Assembly (NCBI RefSeq): GCF_016802725.1
Contig: NC_052670.1
Location: 14,909,641-14,973,640 of the forward strand
Direction: 5' to 3'
DNA length: 64,000 nt
Source of the DNA: Solenopsis invicta
Taxonomy: Eukaryota > Arthropoda > Insecta > Hymenoptera > Formicidae
Below the pieces are notes generated by a model, which was given only the letters and a program-made list of their open reading frames with translations, had not been told where the DNA came from and made no database searches. Both the position numbers and the translations under genes were made by a program. Shown one piece after another: positions 1-10,397 of this stretch (within the stretch, counting starts at the first letter, position 1; the number at the start of each line of letters is the position of its first letter).

Positions 1-12
1 ATAAAAGATTTT

Positions 13-788
13 TCATATAATATTAAACACAGTTATAATTATAATTAAAGAGTGCGTATATTACTCTTAAGAAAAAAGAATTTTGAAATTTTTGATACAT
101 TATACACTATATCGAATTACATCTCTTTTCTGTTATATATGTACATGCGAAAAAGTGAAAAGAAATATAAATCCGACCGTGCAATCTCTACGTAATTCAC
201 TATGAGTAATGCTAATTCCGGCGGTTAATTTCGAATTTCACATTTCGGAAAGTTTTTATGGAAAAAAGTAAAAAATGTTTTGGAAACATTTCAATGTCAG
301 CTACACTAGCGGTCATTAATGTCTTTCCCGTGCAGTCCTTTTCCTCTATCTTTTTATATAATATATGTACGTATCGTACATATCCCGTGCAGTCCTTTTC
401 CTCTATCTTTTTATATAATATATGTACGTATCGTACATATATTATATAAAAAGATAGAGGAAAAGGACTGCACGGGAAAGACATTAATGACCGCTAGTGT
501 AGCTGATTGAAACGTTTCCAAAACATTTGTTACTTTTTTCCATAAGAACTTTCCGAAATGTGAAATTCGAAATTAACCGCCGGAATTAGCATTACTCATA
601 GTGAATTACGTAGAGATTGCACGGTCGGATTTATATTTCTTTTTCACTCTTTCGCATGTACATATATAACATAAAAGAGATGTAATTCGATATAGTGTAT
701 AATGTATCAAAAATTTCAAAATTCTTTTTTCTCAAGAGTAAATATACGCACTCTTTATTTATAATGATAACTGTATTTAATATTATAT
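13..788. repeat. Long near-perfect palindrome (foldback element), arms about 350 bp
   Basis: The left arm (about 13-383) returns as its reverse complement at about 441-788. The match includes the CATATAATATTAAA end, the CCGGCGGTTAATTTCGAA block and the ACACTAGCGGTCATTAATG block. The centre holds a 57-bp unit in exact tandem (327-383 and 384-440), followed directly by the inverted arm. Short ORFs here mirror each other on both strands and are not genes. The paralogous locus (17276-17650) keeps only the left arm. Confidence 0.9.
327..440. repeat. 57-bp exact tandem duplication at palindrome centre
   Basis: Two consecutive copies begin CCCGTGCAGTCC and end CGTATCGTACATAT. The unit ends in a small palindrome around GTACGTATCGTAC. 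A third copy in inverse orientation follows directly as the start of the right arm, so the centre reads unit, unit, inverted unit. Confidence 0.9.
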
Positions 789-793
789 ACGAA

Positions 794-1185
794 TTTATAA
801 ACGCAAGCGCATATCGATGTACACAAGCAATGCAAGAATGTGAAATAAGAAGTAGGATTTAAAAATCTTCTATTTAAAAAATTTAAGGCGACCTCTACCC
901 AATTAGTAGACGATGCTTTTTAAATGTTTTTTAAATATTTATTCTTCATTATCGCTTCATTATCTTTATTCTTCATTATCATCAACGTTTTTTAGATGTT
1001 TAAAAATATTTTAATATTTTAATATTTAAAAAACGTTATAATGAAAAATAAATATTTAAAAAACATTGTCTACTGATTGGATAGAGGTCACCTTAAATTT
1101 TTTAAATAGAAGATTTTTAAATCCTACTTCTTATTTCACATTTTTGCCTTGCCCGTGTATATCGATATGCGCTTGTGTTTATCTC
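794..1185. repeat. Second foldback element, arms about 150 bp
   Basis: GCAAGCGCATATCGATGTAC at the left is mirrored by GTATATCGATATGCGCTTG at the right. The arms continue through the shared blocks TGAAATAAGAAGTAGGATTT and AAATAAATATTTAAAAAACA. The same element is at 17654-17990. The short ORF across its right half (1066-1287) is part of the repeat, not a recognised gene. Confidence 0.8.
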
Positions 1186-1289
1186 GTAGAATATGCATTT
1201 TGGGACACGCTATGTAGTAAACGTAACGATAATATTCGTTACGTAAACGTTGTTGAATTTAATCGTTGGTCTTCTAATTATAAATAAGA

Positions 1290-1904
1290 TAATGGATTGT
1301 ATTTTTTTTTCATGTTTTGTGTCGTAATCTTACATAATAGTATTCAAACTTTGTTTTATCTTTATTAATAATTCATGTACTACAATAAACATATTTATAT
1401 TTTAAATATATAAAACGATTTTTTCTTTTTTTCTCAATAAAATAAACAGATAAAAAAATAAATAAGAAACTTTTAAAAAATAGTAAAGTGTAATAATACG
1501 ATAAAGTTTCTTGATAATTCCACTATACATCACATCTCTTTTAATACTATATCTTAAAATAATTTTATTTTTTTTATGTATTGATTAAAGTGCAATATAT
1601 ATTTTATTTCTTTAAATCTATTTTTTTCTTTCATCTTGTATTCTTTTGTTTTTTTTTCAAACATGTATTATTAACTCATTCAACAAGCTGAATATCAGAA
1701 GTAACGTTATTCGACGCTGATAAGTTGTATTTCGTTTTATTGTTCCAAAATTAATGAGGTGTATTTGAATTTCATTAAGTGATCATATTTTAACGCGTTT
1801 GTTATATATATATGTATATATTTTTTTTTTAACCTTGGTTCTTAGAAGATAAAAAAATTCTATTTATATTTGTCTCAGGAATTTGTATACATTTTATTAA
1901 TATA
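1290..1904. other. AT-rich DNA, remnant of CRAL-TRIO intron 1 copy
   Basis: Up to about 1802 this is the diverged copy of 18100-18615, which is intron 1 of the CRAL-TRIO gene. At 1803 similarity ends in a TA-rich run, about 25 bp before the point where exon 1 would start. No coding signal was seen. Confidence 0.7.
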
Positions 1905-2062
1905 AAAAAGTAACAAAAATAGTAACGATTTGTTAATTTTTAAGTAACGATAGCTGTAACAAGTTACTTTTTAAAATCAGTAACGAGTAACGGTAACAAG
2001 ATACTTTGTAGAGAAAAGAACGGTAACGGTAACGAGTTACTTTTATAGAGTAACTTTGCCAA
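1905..2062. repeat. GTAAC-rich degenerate repeat element
   Basis: Many GTAAC/GTTAC motifs in degenerate array (for example AACGGTAACGGTAACGAGTTAC-like runs), ending in TTTGCCAACCCTG. A diverged inverted copy is at about 21632-21790, beginning AGGGTTAGCAAGTGACG. Confidence 0.65.
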
Positions 2063-2065
2063 CCC

Positions 2066-2885
2066 TGCATATTTCTAACAAATAACTATAAAATAAAAAA
2101 ATAGTTGTAAAATCTGCTTTTTATATTATTTAGAATTATTTATTTTTTCTTTATTTTTTTGAAAAAAAGTCTCGTTTCTTCATCAAAACTGAATTGTTTT
2201 TAAATTAATTGATCTTCTCTCGCAAGAATAATTGCATGATATTTTAATGTACCCGGAATTATTTTCGCTAATGCAAATCTTGGTTCTTAAAACTTACTTA
2301 ATTTGTCGTGATTTGTCTTCAAAATATAATTGTTGTCTCTTTTATATCATTTTTAGCCAATGTGTACAATACCTCAGCATTGAAAATTATACTTCCTTGC
2401 AAAGTAGCTTTTCTTACTAATTGTTTAAAATTTCCACCAATACTATTACAGAGATCTTTCCCATGTTCTGTAGTAGAAGTACCATTCGATCGTGATATCA
2501 AAAAATCTTGCGCATGGTAAAGTAAATTATAATTCTTAAATTATAATTATTAAATTAGAATTTGCTTTACTATGTGCGTGATTTTTTTGGTATCACGTCC
2601 AAATGGCACTTCTTTGCTACAGCACATGGGAAAGGTCTCTGTGATGGTATTGACGGAAATTTTAAACGATTAGTAACAAAAGCTATTTTGCGAAGAAGTG
2701 CATTCAAATATCATGCAATTATTCCTACGAGAGAAAATTAATTAATTTAAAAGAATTCAGTTTTGATGAGAAAACGAGACTTTTTTCCAAAATAATAAAC
2801 AAAAAAGTAAATAAGTCTAAATAATACATAATGCAAACGTCACAACTATTTTTTATTTTATAGTAAATAACATATTTGTTAGAAA
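2066..2885. mobile_element. Foldback element carrying a mirrored coding fragment
   Basis: The ends are AACAAATAACTATAAAAT and its counterpart near 2870-2885. The internal mirror pairs include CTCGTTTCTTCATCAAAACTGAATT with its complement at about 2755-2785. The centre is near 2525-2575. The element interrupts a sequence that is uninterrupted at about 21615-21640. Both arms carry the same short coding-like fragment in opposite orientations. Confidence 0.8.
2597..2732 (+). pseudogene. Fragment of a transposon-associated protein (FATAHGKGLCDG motif)
   Basis: About 45 codons read in frame as WHFFATAHGKGLCDGI, followed by a GNFKRLV segment and IIPT. A decayed mirror copy is on the minus strand at 2319-2501, with HGKDLCNSIGGNFKQLV. 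The HGKG-x-CDG-x-G-x-x-K-R pattern resembles a motif seen in repetitive uncharacterised proteins of insects; that is a memory-level resemblance, not a family assignment. There is no start, no stop and no flanking exon. Confidence 0.4.
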
Positions 2886-4043
2886 TATGTTATTTACGTA
2901 ATATTAAATAATTGGCCAATAAAAATTGATATTATCTAGCTTTTGGCTGAAATTATGATTTTGTATTGAAAAAAATATTTGTTTTCGAGAGAATCCCATT
3001 GCGATCCCAAAATTTGTTTTATGATGCGATATTCTTCATGTATTGAAGTATTTTTGAGAATTTTTTCAGATTTTTAAAAATGGATAAAATTTTTCATTTT
3101 TTAATTTAAATCTAAAAAATTATTTTTTTTGATACTATTAAATTTTTGTCACTAAAATTAATATTTTTATCTGAAAGTACGGAAAAAATTCTAAAAAGTT
3201 ATGTTTCTAAAAATGTTTTAATTTTAGCTAAAAATGTAAAAAAAAATGTTTTTTAATTTAAACGATAGTCTTCAATATTTTTGATGCAAGGCATATAATG
3301 CTTACTTTTTTCATCATTAACCTTATACAATACATCCATTAACATGTTTTCATTATCATTTTAAAAATCCCAAACAGTTTATTTTTAGGTGGACCCCTTT
3401 CATGTAGAATGCTCCATATACAAAATATAAATGAGTTATTTTAATAATTCTATTATTAAACAAACTTTTATGCACATTAAAAATACCTGAATTTGTTTAG
3501 CTTTCTTAATTATAGCATTAACAGCTTTATTTAAATTTCATCAATTTTTGTAACGCTTTACGCTTTAGCCTATGTGAAACAAAATCTTAATAAAAAGCAT
3601 ATTCAACAAAAGAAAGGTAGTCGACTCATTGTCTTATGCTTATAAACTTGGTTATCTATAAAATCTTACACACAGACAATCAGAAAACTAGTTATAGCCA
3701 CGATAAGAGTGGTAAAGACTCACATTTGCAAAAGCAAAATTTACTCTTACCTAAAAAGTGCAATAGTGTATATTGGAACGCAACTATTGTACAAGTTTCT
3801 TGATATGATAATGCCACAGATATCTATAATATAAACCACAAGAAATGTGAAAATCGTTTAGTTTTAAATACCTGTATGATATCAGAAGTAACCTTTAGAC
3901 TTTCATTCGTAATCAGAACTGCAAGCTTACTGTTTAGTTTAAAGCAGTCGAATACGTTATAAGTTGATATAAAGTAATGTATTTATATCATAGCATAAAA
4001 TTTTGATATACTCTAATAGTGTGCTATACATATTTATTTCAAC

Positions 4044-5087
4044 ATGTTTACACAAAGATTTATAACTTATGGTTTAAGAACGGACTCATATACAAAATTG
4101 GTGAAATCACTGTACAGTAATTCCATACAGCATGAAGTTAAGGAAGTAGAAATTTCAGTGCCTTGGGGCAAGGTGACTGGTACGTATACTTTTTCCATAA
4201 ACAAATGTGATCGTATTACGAAGCAAAAGTCTTATTTCTTTTTCTTTATTTTAGGCAAGTTATGGGGATCGCAAAATAAACAACCTATACTTGCTGTACA
4301 CGGCTGGCAAGATAATGCTGCAACATTTGATAATATAGCACCCCTTATTATGAAACATACACCAATTCTAGCGATTGACTTACCTGAACACGGACTATCT
4401 TCATGGATACCACCAGGATTTATGTACAGCGAATTGATTTACCTCTTGTTAATTCAAAGAATTAAAACCCACTTTGAATGAAAAAAAATAAAAGTACTGG
4501 GACATTCCTTGAATGCTATGACGTTGTATTGGTATGGCGCGTGTTTCCCAAAAGAGCTGCAATATATTATAGCCTTAGACGTATTCAAATTTGCATCGAT
4601 AGATACAATTGCGCATATAACTATGTTTGCAAATGCACTTAAGGCATTTTTGAAAGTAGAGCAAAGTACCTTTCAATCTAATTATAAAACGCAAAGTGAG
4701 ATTATAAAGAAGGCAAAGGAATCAGGCTTCCCAGTTTTGGATGATTTGTCATATAAAATACTTATGACTAGATGTACCACACGTGAAGAAGATGGAACGT
4801 ATGTTATCAACAAGGATATTGATCCCAGATTGCAAGTTACACCCATGCATAATGTGTTTTCGCAAGATCAATTAAAAGCATATGCGAATCTCATTAAGTG
4901 CCCATATTTAATAATAAAAGAAGACGAGAATTTTTATCCTGAGAAGAAGGAAAATTTTTATAGAGATACTGAAAGCTGCTAATGATAAAGTACAATTTGA
5001 GAACATCAGCAACACATCATATTCATCTCACACATGCGGAAAATACAGCAGCAATTATTATTCCTTTTTTTAGAAAAATATGATTGA
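4044..5087 (+). pseudogene. Broken copy of the serine-hydrolase-like gene
   Basis: This is a decayed duplicate of the hydrolase at 22512-23555. Exon 1 (4044-4179), the 75-nt intron (4180-4254) and exon 2 (from 4255) are all kept, so it is a DNA duplicate and not a retrocopy. The codon for Trp121 has become TGA (4479-4481), just before the nucleophile motif GHSLNA. Near 4955-4975 a small deletion shifts the frame, removing the segment that reads RALEILHA in the intact copy. Glycine of the LPGHG motif is changed to E. Reading resumes downstream, so decay is recent. An alternative is a low-level functional truncated product, which is unlikely because the stop precedes the catalytic Ser. Confidence 0.88.
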
Positions 5088-5167
5088 TTATTAGTCTAAA
5101 TAGTATAATATGTTGTGAAATTAATTCACTCTCTTGAAACGTGACAGATTTCAAAGCGTTTTTATTA

Positions 5168-6452
5168 AGAGTATAAATAAGTTTCCGCCGTTTTTTATCA
5201 AAAATTGGGCATTTATTGTGAAAGAATGGTACCTAATGATTTATTCGAAGTATTGTCCATCGCTAGCCACTACTTTTTCCCATCTTTCTGGCAGCATACG
5301 GATACCGCGTCGGAAGAATGCTTCATCTTTTGAAGCTATCTACAAATCGACCCAATTTTTTGTATCTTCATATGATGTGAAGTGTTTCTCAGACAGGCCA
5401 TGCGCCATCGATCGAAACAGCTAGTAATCAGAAGGAGCAATGTCTGGTGAATACGGCGGGTTGGGTAAAACTACCCAATTGAGTGTTTCCAGGTGGGTTT
5501 TGACCGGCGCCGCAACATGTGGACGAGCATTATCATGCAGAAGAATAACTTTGTCGTGTCTGGAGTAGTAGTGGGCACGTTTTTCCTTGAATACTTGGCT
5601 CAATCTCATCAATTGTGTTCGGTAGAGAGCCCCAGTAATGGTTTCATTCGGTTTGAGCAACTCATAATACACGACACCAAGCTGATCCCACCAAATACAC
5701 AACATGAGCTTTTTTTCCATGAATGTTCGGCTTGGCTGTCGATGTTAAAGCATGACCAGGTGGCCCCCAAAATTTCTTCTTCTTTGGATTATCGTAGTGG
5801 AACCATTTTTCATCACCAGTGACTAAACGATGCAAAAAACCCTTTCGTTTATGCCTGGCAAGCAACATTTCACATGTGAAAAATCGGCATTCAACGTTTC
5901 TCGTTTTCAGTTAAATTCATATGGAACCCAGTTTCCTTGTTTTTGAATCATTCCCAATGATTTTAAGCGATGTAAAATTACTGGTTGAGTCACTCCTAAT
6001 GTAAGTGCAAGTGCTTCTTGCGTTTGTCACGAATCTTCATCTAATAATGTTTCCAATTCCGCGTCTTCGTACACTTTCGGCCTTCCGCTACGTTCTTTGT
6101 CTTCGACGTCAAATTCACCGTTCTTAAACTTGTGAAGCCACTCACGGCAACTTCTCTCACTTAAGGCAGCCTCACCATATGCTTCTACAAGCAATCGATG
6201 CGCCTCGGCTGCAGATTTCTTCAAATTAAAGAAGTAAATCAAAAGCTCCCGCAAATGACGTTTATTCGGCTCAAAACTCGACATTTTCGCACGAAAAAAG
6301 ATATATGATGCTGATACAAAATCGCTAATATTTTAAGGTTATGTTGTTGCCAGATGTCCAACCTTACGATATAACGTTTTACAATAGACAATTTCAACCA
6401 TAACATACTAGTGGCCATTTTTTGTTAAACGGCGGAAACTTATTTATACTCC
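5168..6452 (-). mobile_element. Mariner transposon (Tc1/mariner, DD34D), inactive
   Basis: The element is 1285 bp with matching terminal inverted repeats. The left end reads AGAGTATAAATAAGTTTCCG, and the right end is its complement, CGGCGGAAACTTATTTATAC. TA dinucleotides flank both ends (5166-5167 and 6453-6454). Size, TIRs and the TA target are typical for mariner. It sits exactly where similarity between the two duplicated hydrolase loci ends. Confidence 0.93.
5220..6284 (-). pseudogene. Mariner transposase, broken
   Basis: The ATG is at 6282-6284. The N-terminal part (6027-6284) carries the helix-turn-helix region, with RHLRELLIYFFNLKKSA and CREWLHKFKNGEFDVED. A TGA stops it after LLDEDS. 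Reading continues in other frames: VTGDEKWFHYDNP (first catalytic Asp), then ILLHDNARPHVA (second Asp), then YSPDIAPSDY (third Asp, spaced as in DD34D). A TAG follows directly where HLF is expected. The C-terminal RSMAHGLSEKHF tail is readable. Several stops and frameshifts mean it cannot make transposase. Confidence 0.92.
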
Positions 6453-6459
6453 TAATATA

Positions 6460-7000
6460 TATATATATATATATGTATATATATTATTAATTTTGAAATA
6501 AGATCGATATATGAAAATGAATTTATTAAAAAGTACTGGCAAATGTAATTAGAAATATCAAGATTCGCACGCCATAAAAGTACGAGTTTCAGTTCGTACT
6601 TAGGCTAGGCTAGTATTTTTTGCAATAAATTTGTGTACAGTTTTTTTAGATGCTCTTAGCATTATTTACAACCAATCTAATTGGAGTATTATTTATTTTG
6701 TATTAGTTAATTATTGCATCCAATATCTTGTATTGACGTGCATGTAAAACTAATAAACATAAATATATAAATTTGAAATAAGACCAATAAACATAATTAA
6801 AAAGAATAACAATATAATTAAAAGAAATATGTGCCATTTTCAATTAAAGTGACTCTTGATGCTTGATATTTATAATTTGCTACTTTCTAATATATTTATT
6901 TTCATATCAATTTTATTTCAAACTGATTATTGTTTACATTTATTAATTTATAATTTAATTAAAAATTGATGTTCTTTTATGTCATAAGAGATCAATCAGA
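6460..7000. other. AT-rich intergenic DNA
   Basis: A short TA microsatellite (about 6457-6483) abuts the mariner end. The rest is AT-rich, and no gene, long repeat or RNA was recognised. Confidence 0.6.
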
Positions 7001-7735
7001 GAAAGATTTGATATAAGCAAATCTACACTATTTGCCTGCTTTGTTCGAGTTATAACAGCTTTACAAGACATAGCACCTCAAGTGATTCATTGGCCAATAG
7101 AAGGGAAACTTCCATTGATAAAAAAAAATTTAAAGCTGTGGCTGGAATTGATGGTGTCATAGGTGCTCTTGATGGAACATATGTACCTATTAAAGCACCG
7201 ACAAAGGATGCTGAAACACACAGAAATCGCAAAATGCAATACGCTATAACCTAACACTGCAAGCAATATGCGATGCAAATTAAAAAGAGAGGGTCCCAGA
7301 TGCGCACAGACCCGATCGGACACCACCAATCACGTAATCTAATCTAACCCAACCAACGGAAATACTCTAGGCATCGGCCGCTATAATTGATGGTGTTCAA
7401 TTGGGCCTGTGCGCATCTGGGACCCTCCCATTTGAAGTGGTGTATTACTCCATATATAAATCAAGGAAATTTAACAAGACAGCAAGAACATTTTAATACA
7501 TTAGTTTCGCAGACAAGACAAACAATTGAAAGAGCATTTGCTCTTTTATTTGACCGATTTAGACGTATAAAATATTTGGACATGAACAGAGTCAATTTAA
7601 TACCCAGAACGATACTTGCGTGCTGTGTTTTACATAATATATGCCTAGACTTTGGTGATGACTTAATACGCGAATACGTACAAGAAGGTATGGAAGCAAT
7701 AGTAAATAATCAACAGGAACGTAAACGAAAATGAA
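7000..7735 (+). pseudogene. PIF/Harbinger transposase (HARBI1-like, DDE_Tnp_4), broken
   Basis: Reading 7000-7250 with one frameshift gives SKSTLFACFVRVITALQDIA, then VIGALDGTYVPIKAP and NRKMQYAIT, the region around the first catalytic Asp of Harbinger nucleases. The C-terminal part is open at about 7430-7734: NLTRQQEHFN, RQTIERAFALLFDRFRRIKY with the expected Glu, and CCVLHNICL. The stretch expected to hold the second catalytic Asp is missing; a foldback insert (7289-7427) stands in its place. A partner MYB/SANT-like gene, usual in Harbinger elements, might be the minus-strand ORF near 8319-8628. Confidence 0.82.
7289..7427. mobile_element. Small foldback MITE inside the Harbinger transposase
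   Basis: GAGGGTCCCAGATGCGCACA at the left is complemented by TGTGCGCATCTGGGACCCTC at the right, with a further match GGACACCACCA / TGATGGTGTTC. The arms are about 40 bp around a roughly 55-bp spacer. It replaces the central part of the transposase reading frame. Confidence 0.8.
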
Positions 7736-8318
7736 AATGAAAAATGACTTGGAAATGATCGTCGAGATACTCTGTGCACAGAATTAAATGGTAATCGCGA
7801 TAGACTATAATAATCTTATTTTAAGTTATTAAAATAATATTCATGTGTTTTATTAATTTTGTTTTTATTATTGAAAATTTTAATTTTAGTATCGTTTATC
7901 GTTTGAAAAGAATTTGCAATGGAATATTCGGAAATATTGTATGGTTAAAAGTAAAATATATTTTAAAATATTTTAGTTTGATAATTAAATTTACCTATAG
8001 TAATGAATAATTGATTTAATCTTAAATTTTTAAAGTAAACGCATTAACCATATTATACGTACATTTTGCAGATTTAAAAAATTAAAAACTATGATAGCCT
8101 TTCATCACAATCCAAAAAAATGACATTAAAGATCTCAAAACATTTGCATCACTTAATCTCATTTTTCTTGGATACTCTAATAATCTTATAATCTACAATA
8201 TCTCGTATTAATGCTATTTAACAAATTATATTATTATGTTATATTTAAAAAATATATATCTTTCTTTTCGTATATAATATAGCAAACCGGACGGAACAAA
8301 ATTAAACAATCTCACAGC

Positions 8319-8628
8319 TTACAGTTTATCAAGCAACTTTTCCATTGTGCGTTTATAAGAACTAATGCTTTGACGAAGAAGTTCTTGTTTTTCTTCGTGC
8401 CTAGACTTCTTTGCTTCTTTTTTTTTTAAGCATCACTTTTAAATCATCGAAAGTTACTGTACTTCCTCTCTTACGCCTCTCTTTCTTCTCATTTTCTTTT
8501 ATATTGATTGTGAGATCTTGAGGCATCTCCCTCCGATTTTGACGACCCTTTATTATATTGTACAGATCAAAATAAGAGACACGTATTTTTTTACACTGTC
8601 CAATACTCACTTTTAGGGGGTGATACAC
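8319..8628 (-). pseudogene. Basic helical ORF with a poly-A frameshift, possible Harbinger second protein
   Basis: The minus-strand ORF starts near 8628 and reads to RRKRGSTVTFDDLKVMLKKK, where a run of ten A (complement of 8418-8427) shifts the frame to an early TAG. With nine A the frame would continue through KSRHEEKQELLRQS and MEKLLDKL to TAA at 8319-8321. The C-terminus is highly charged and probably helical. Placement near the Harbinger transposase suggests the MYB-like accessory protein of such elements, but no MYB motif is visible. The 5' part overlaps a tandem repeat, so the start is doubtful. Confidence 0.4.
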
Positions 8629-9384
8629 CCTTTTGAAGAAAATCGATCTTCTATTTTCGAAGCGTATATCGGCGAAACTATAGGAAATAGAAAAAAATAT
8701 TCTAATTGAAAGTTGAATGGCTTGAAGAGTAATTTATAACAGCAGTAAAAAAAAATAAAAAAAACAATTTTTTAATATTTTTTTGCACCACCTACTTACT
8801 TTTTCAAAATTTTTATTTCTTTGCATAAGCACAATAAAACTTATATTATTACGAATTTAATGATGTATGATAAAGTTATGTTCCGACATTTCCATTTTCC
8901 AAAAATAATTAAAAACCTCTTTAAACGTATAGTACGCGCACCCGTCCATGCGCTACGGAAGTGTCTCCTTCCGATTTTGACAAGCTTTTAATATGTTGTA
9001 GTACAGATCAAAATAAAAAACACATTTTTTTATACGTGTCAATACTGACTTTAAGATGGTAAAATACGCATTTGAAAAAAATTGGTTTTTTCTTTAAAAG
9101 CATATATCGTCAAAACTATAAGAGATAAAAAAATGTTCTGATTAAAAGTTAATATGGCTTGGAGAGTACTTTATAACAGTGATAACAAAAAATTAAAAAA
9201 AATTTTTTCTTATACTTTACCCCATCACTTACCTATTCTTTTCAAAATTTTTATTTCTTTTCATAAGCAAAATAAATTATTTTATTACGAATTCAATGGT
9301 ATATGATAAAGTTATGTTGCAACATTTCCATTTTCCAAAAATAATTAAAAACCTTTCCATATAAGCCTATGGTACGTGCGCTCG
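8527..9384. repeat. Tandem direct duplication, unit about 430 bp
   Basis: Unit 1 (about 8527-8965) and unit 2 (about 8966-9384) share TCCGATTTTGAC, GTACAGATCAAAATAA, CATATATCG-type, TTTATAACAG, ATGATAAAGTTATGTT and AACATTTCCATTTTCC blocks in the same order. Divergence is moderate. No coding function was recognised in unit 2. Confidence 0.82.
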
Positions 9385-9623
9385 GTACTTCACGCAGCAT
9401 GTTTTGCTCGTATTTTTCTGTAATAAAAGATGACGAAAACATTTTGAGAACAGTCTGCGTAAATATTATGAAATTGCGAAAAATAAAAAAAAAACATTTA
9501 TGTAACATTTGAATGTATACAGATTAAGGTCAATATTGTTGAAACGTAAAAATTAAATTTCAATATATAAATGAGATCCAAAATGCACGCGCTAAGTGGC
9601 GCGTCGTTATGCATATTTCTACA

Positions 9624-9816
9624 TGTTAGGACGTGATTATTTGTCATTCTCATTCATTTGCTTATTTGTTTGAATGGCGCGCGTATTATATGCCAGAGCT
9701 CATGGGAGACATTCAGTGCGCAACAGCGCTAGTAACCGGGGAAGGACGTGTGTGCGCGCCACCGTCTAGTTATGTAGTAATTTCTGTATCTAACGAACAT
9801 CAAGAGCACTCACAGA
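9624..9816 (+). repeat. Left LTR-like end of the BEL composite
   Basis: Begins TGTTAGGACG and runs to GAGCACTCACA. It is nearly identical to 12068-12260, apart from a few substitutions and a CGG duplication in the right copy. It is fused directly to the pol tail, with no gag or reverse transcriptase between. Confidence 0.7.
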
Positions 9817-9820
9817 CTTA

Positions 9821-10024
9821 ATTAAGATTGATGATCTCGTATTATTACAAGATGATAATCTTCCCCCTTTGAAGTGGAAAACAGGACGAGTAATTGATAC
9901 ACATGCGGGTAAAGACGGTTTAATACGAATTGTTACTGTTCGTACAGCTACTGGCACAACCAAGAGATCCATTGCCAAGCTTTGTAAATTGCCCGTAAAC
10001 GATATGTCAGATGAAAAAGATTAG
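9821..10024 (+). pseudogene. BEL/Pao pol C-terminal tail (DUF5641-like), left copy
   Basis: Open in frame: DDLVLLQDDNLPPLKW, then GRVIDTHAGKDGLIRIV, VRTATGTTKRSIAKLCKLP and a TAG at 10022-10024. The LPPLKW-x-x-GRV...GKDG-x-x-R-V pattern is the usual C-terminal end of BEL/Pao polyproteins. It is only the last ~68 residues of pol and has no start codon of its own. Confidence 0.8.
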
Positions 10025-10060
10025 CCGTCTAATCTTGGTGGGCGGTGTGTTAGGACGTGA

Positions 10061-10342
10061 TTATTTGTCATTTGTTGCATTTACTACTGCTGGTTGGTTT
10101 GCATTTTTAGTTGGAGATACATAGGTATGTTGAGATACATTGTCATGTTGATCATGTCTCTTCCGAGTACTATTAGAAATAAAATTAGATGTAGCATCTG
10201 TATTATTCTTTTTCTGCGTATTGGCATTTATACTCGTATTACTCAAATTTTCTGCTTGCATAGCATTAAGCGTATTGCATAGCATAGGCCGTCGTAGTTT
10301 CAAATCACTAACTTTAGTAGTTTTATTAATTGCATTCGACAA
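10061..10342 (-). pseudogene. Low-complexity Asn/Thr-rich ORF downstream of the MYND fragment, minus copy
   Basis: 93 residues, rich in N, T, S and K (for example SINANTQKKNNTDATSNF), ending NATNDK. It is preceded by about 20 codons in another frame from the MYND ORF, so it was probably the same protein's continuation. Its stop region overlaps the first ~25 bp of the inverted LTR (TGACAAATAATCACGTCC). Confidence 0.5.
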
Positions 10343-10397
10343 TGACGCCTTTGTTTGGTCTACTTCTTGATTAACTTGGAATGATGACTTGCAATCA

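Larger units (their letters stand above)
1..5165. repeat. Segmental duplication, degraded copy (paralogous to 17276-23628)
   Basis: Positions 1-1802 match 17276-18615, and about 3300-5165 match about 21800-23628, in the same order and orientation. The block between (about 1905-3290) matches about 21190-21790 in reverse orientation. This copy lacks the CRAL-TRIO first exon and promoter that lie at 18639-18950 in the other copy. It carries a broken hydrolase gene. Similarity stops at 5165, at the left end of a mariner element. The left limit lies outside the window. Boundaries were judged by eye. Confidence 0.85.

Noticed and set aside
212..510. Three overlapping ORFs (60-90 codons) on both strands
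   Set aside because: They are mirror readings of the palindrome and its 57-bp tandem unit; no domain and identical text on both strands.
1066..1287. Conserved 73-codon ORF (also at 17876-18097)
   Set aside because: Conservation is due to the duplicated repeat; it lies across a foldback arm and has no recognisable domain.
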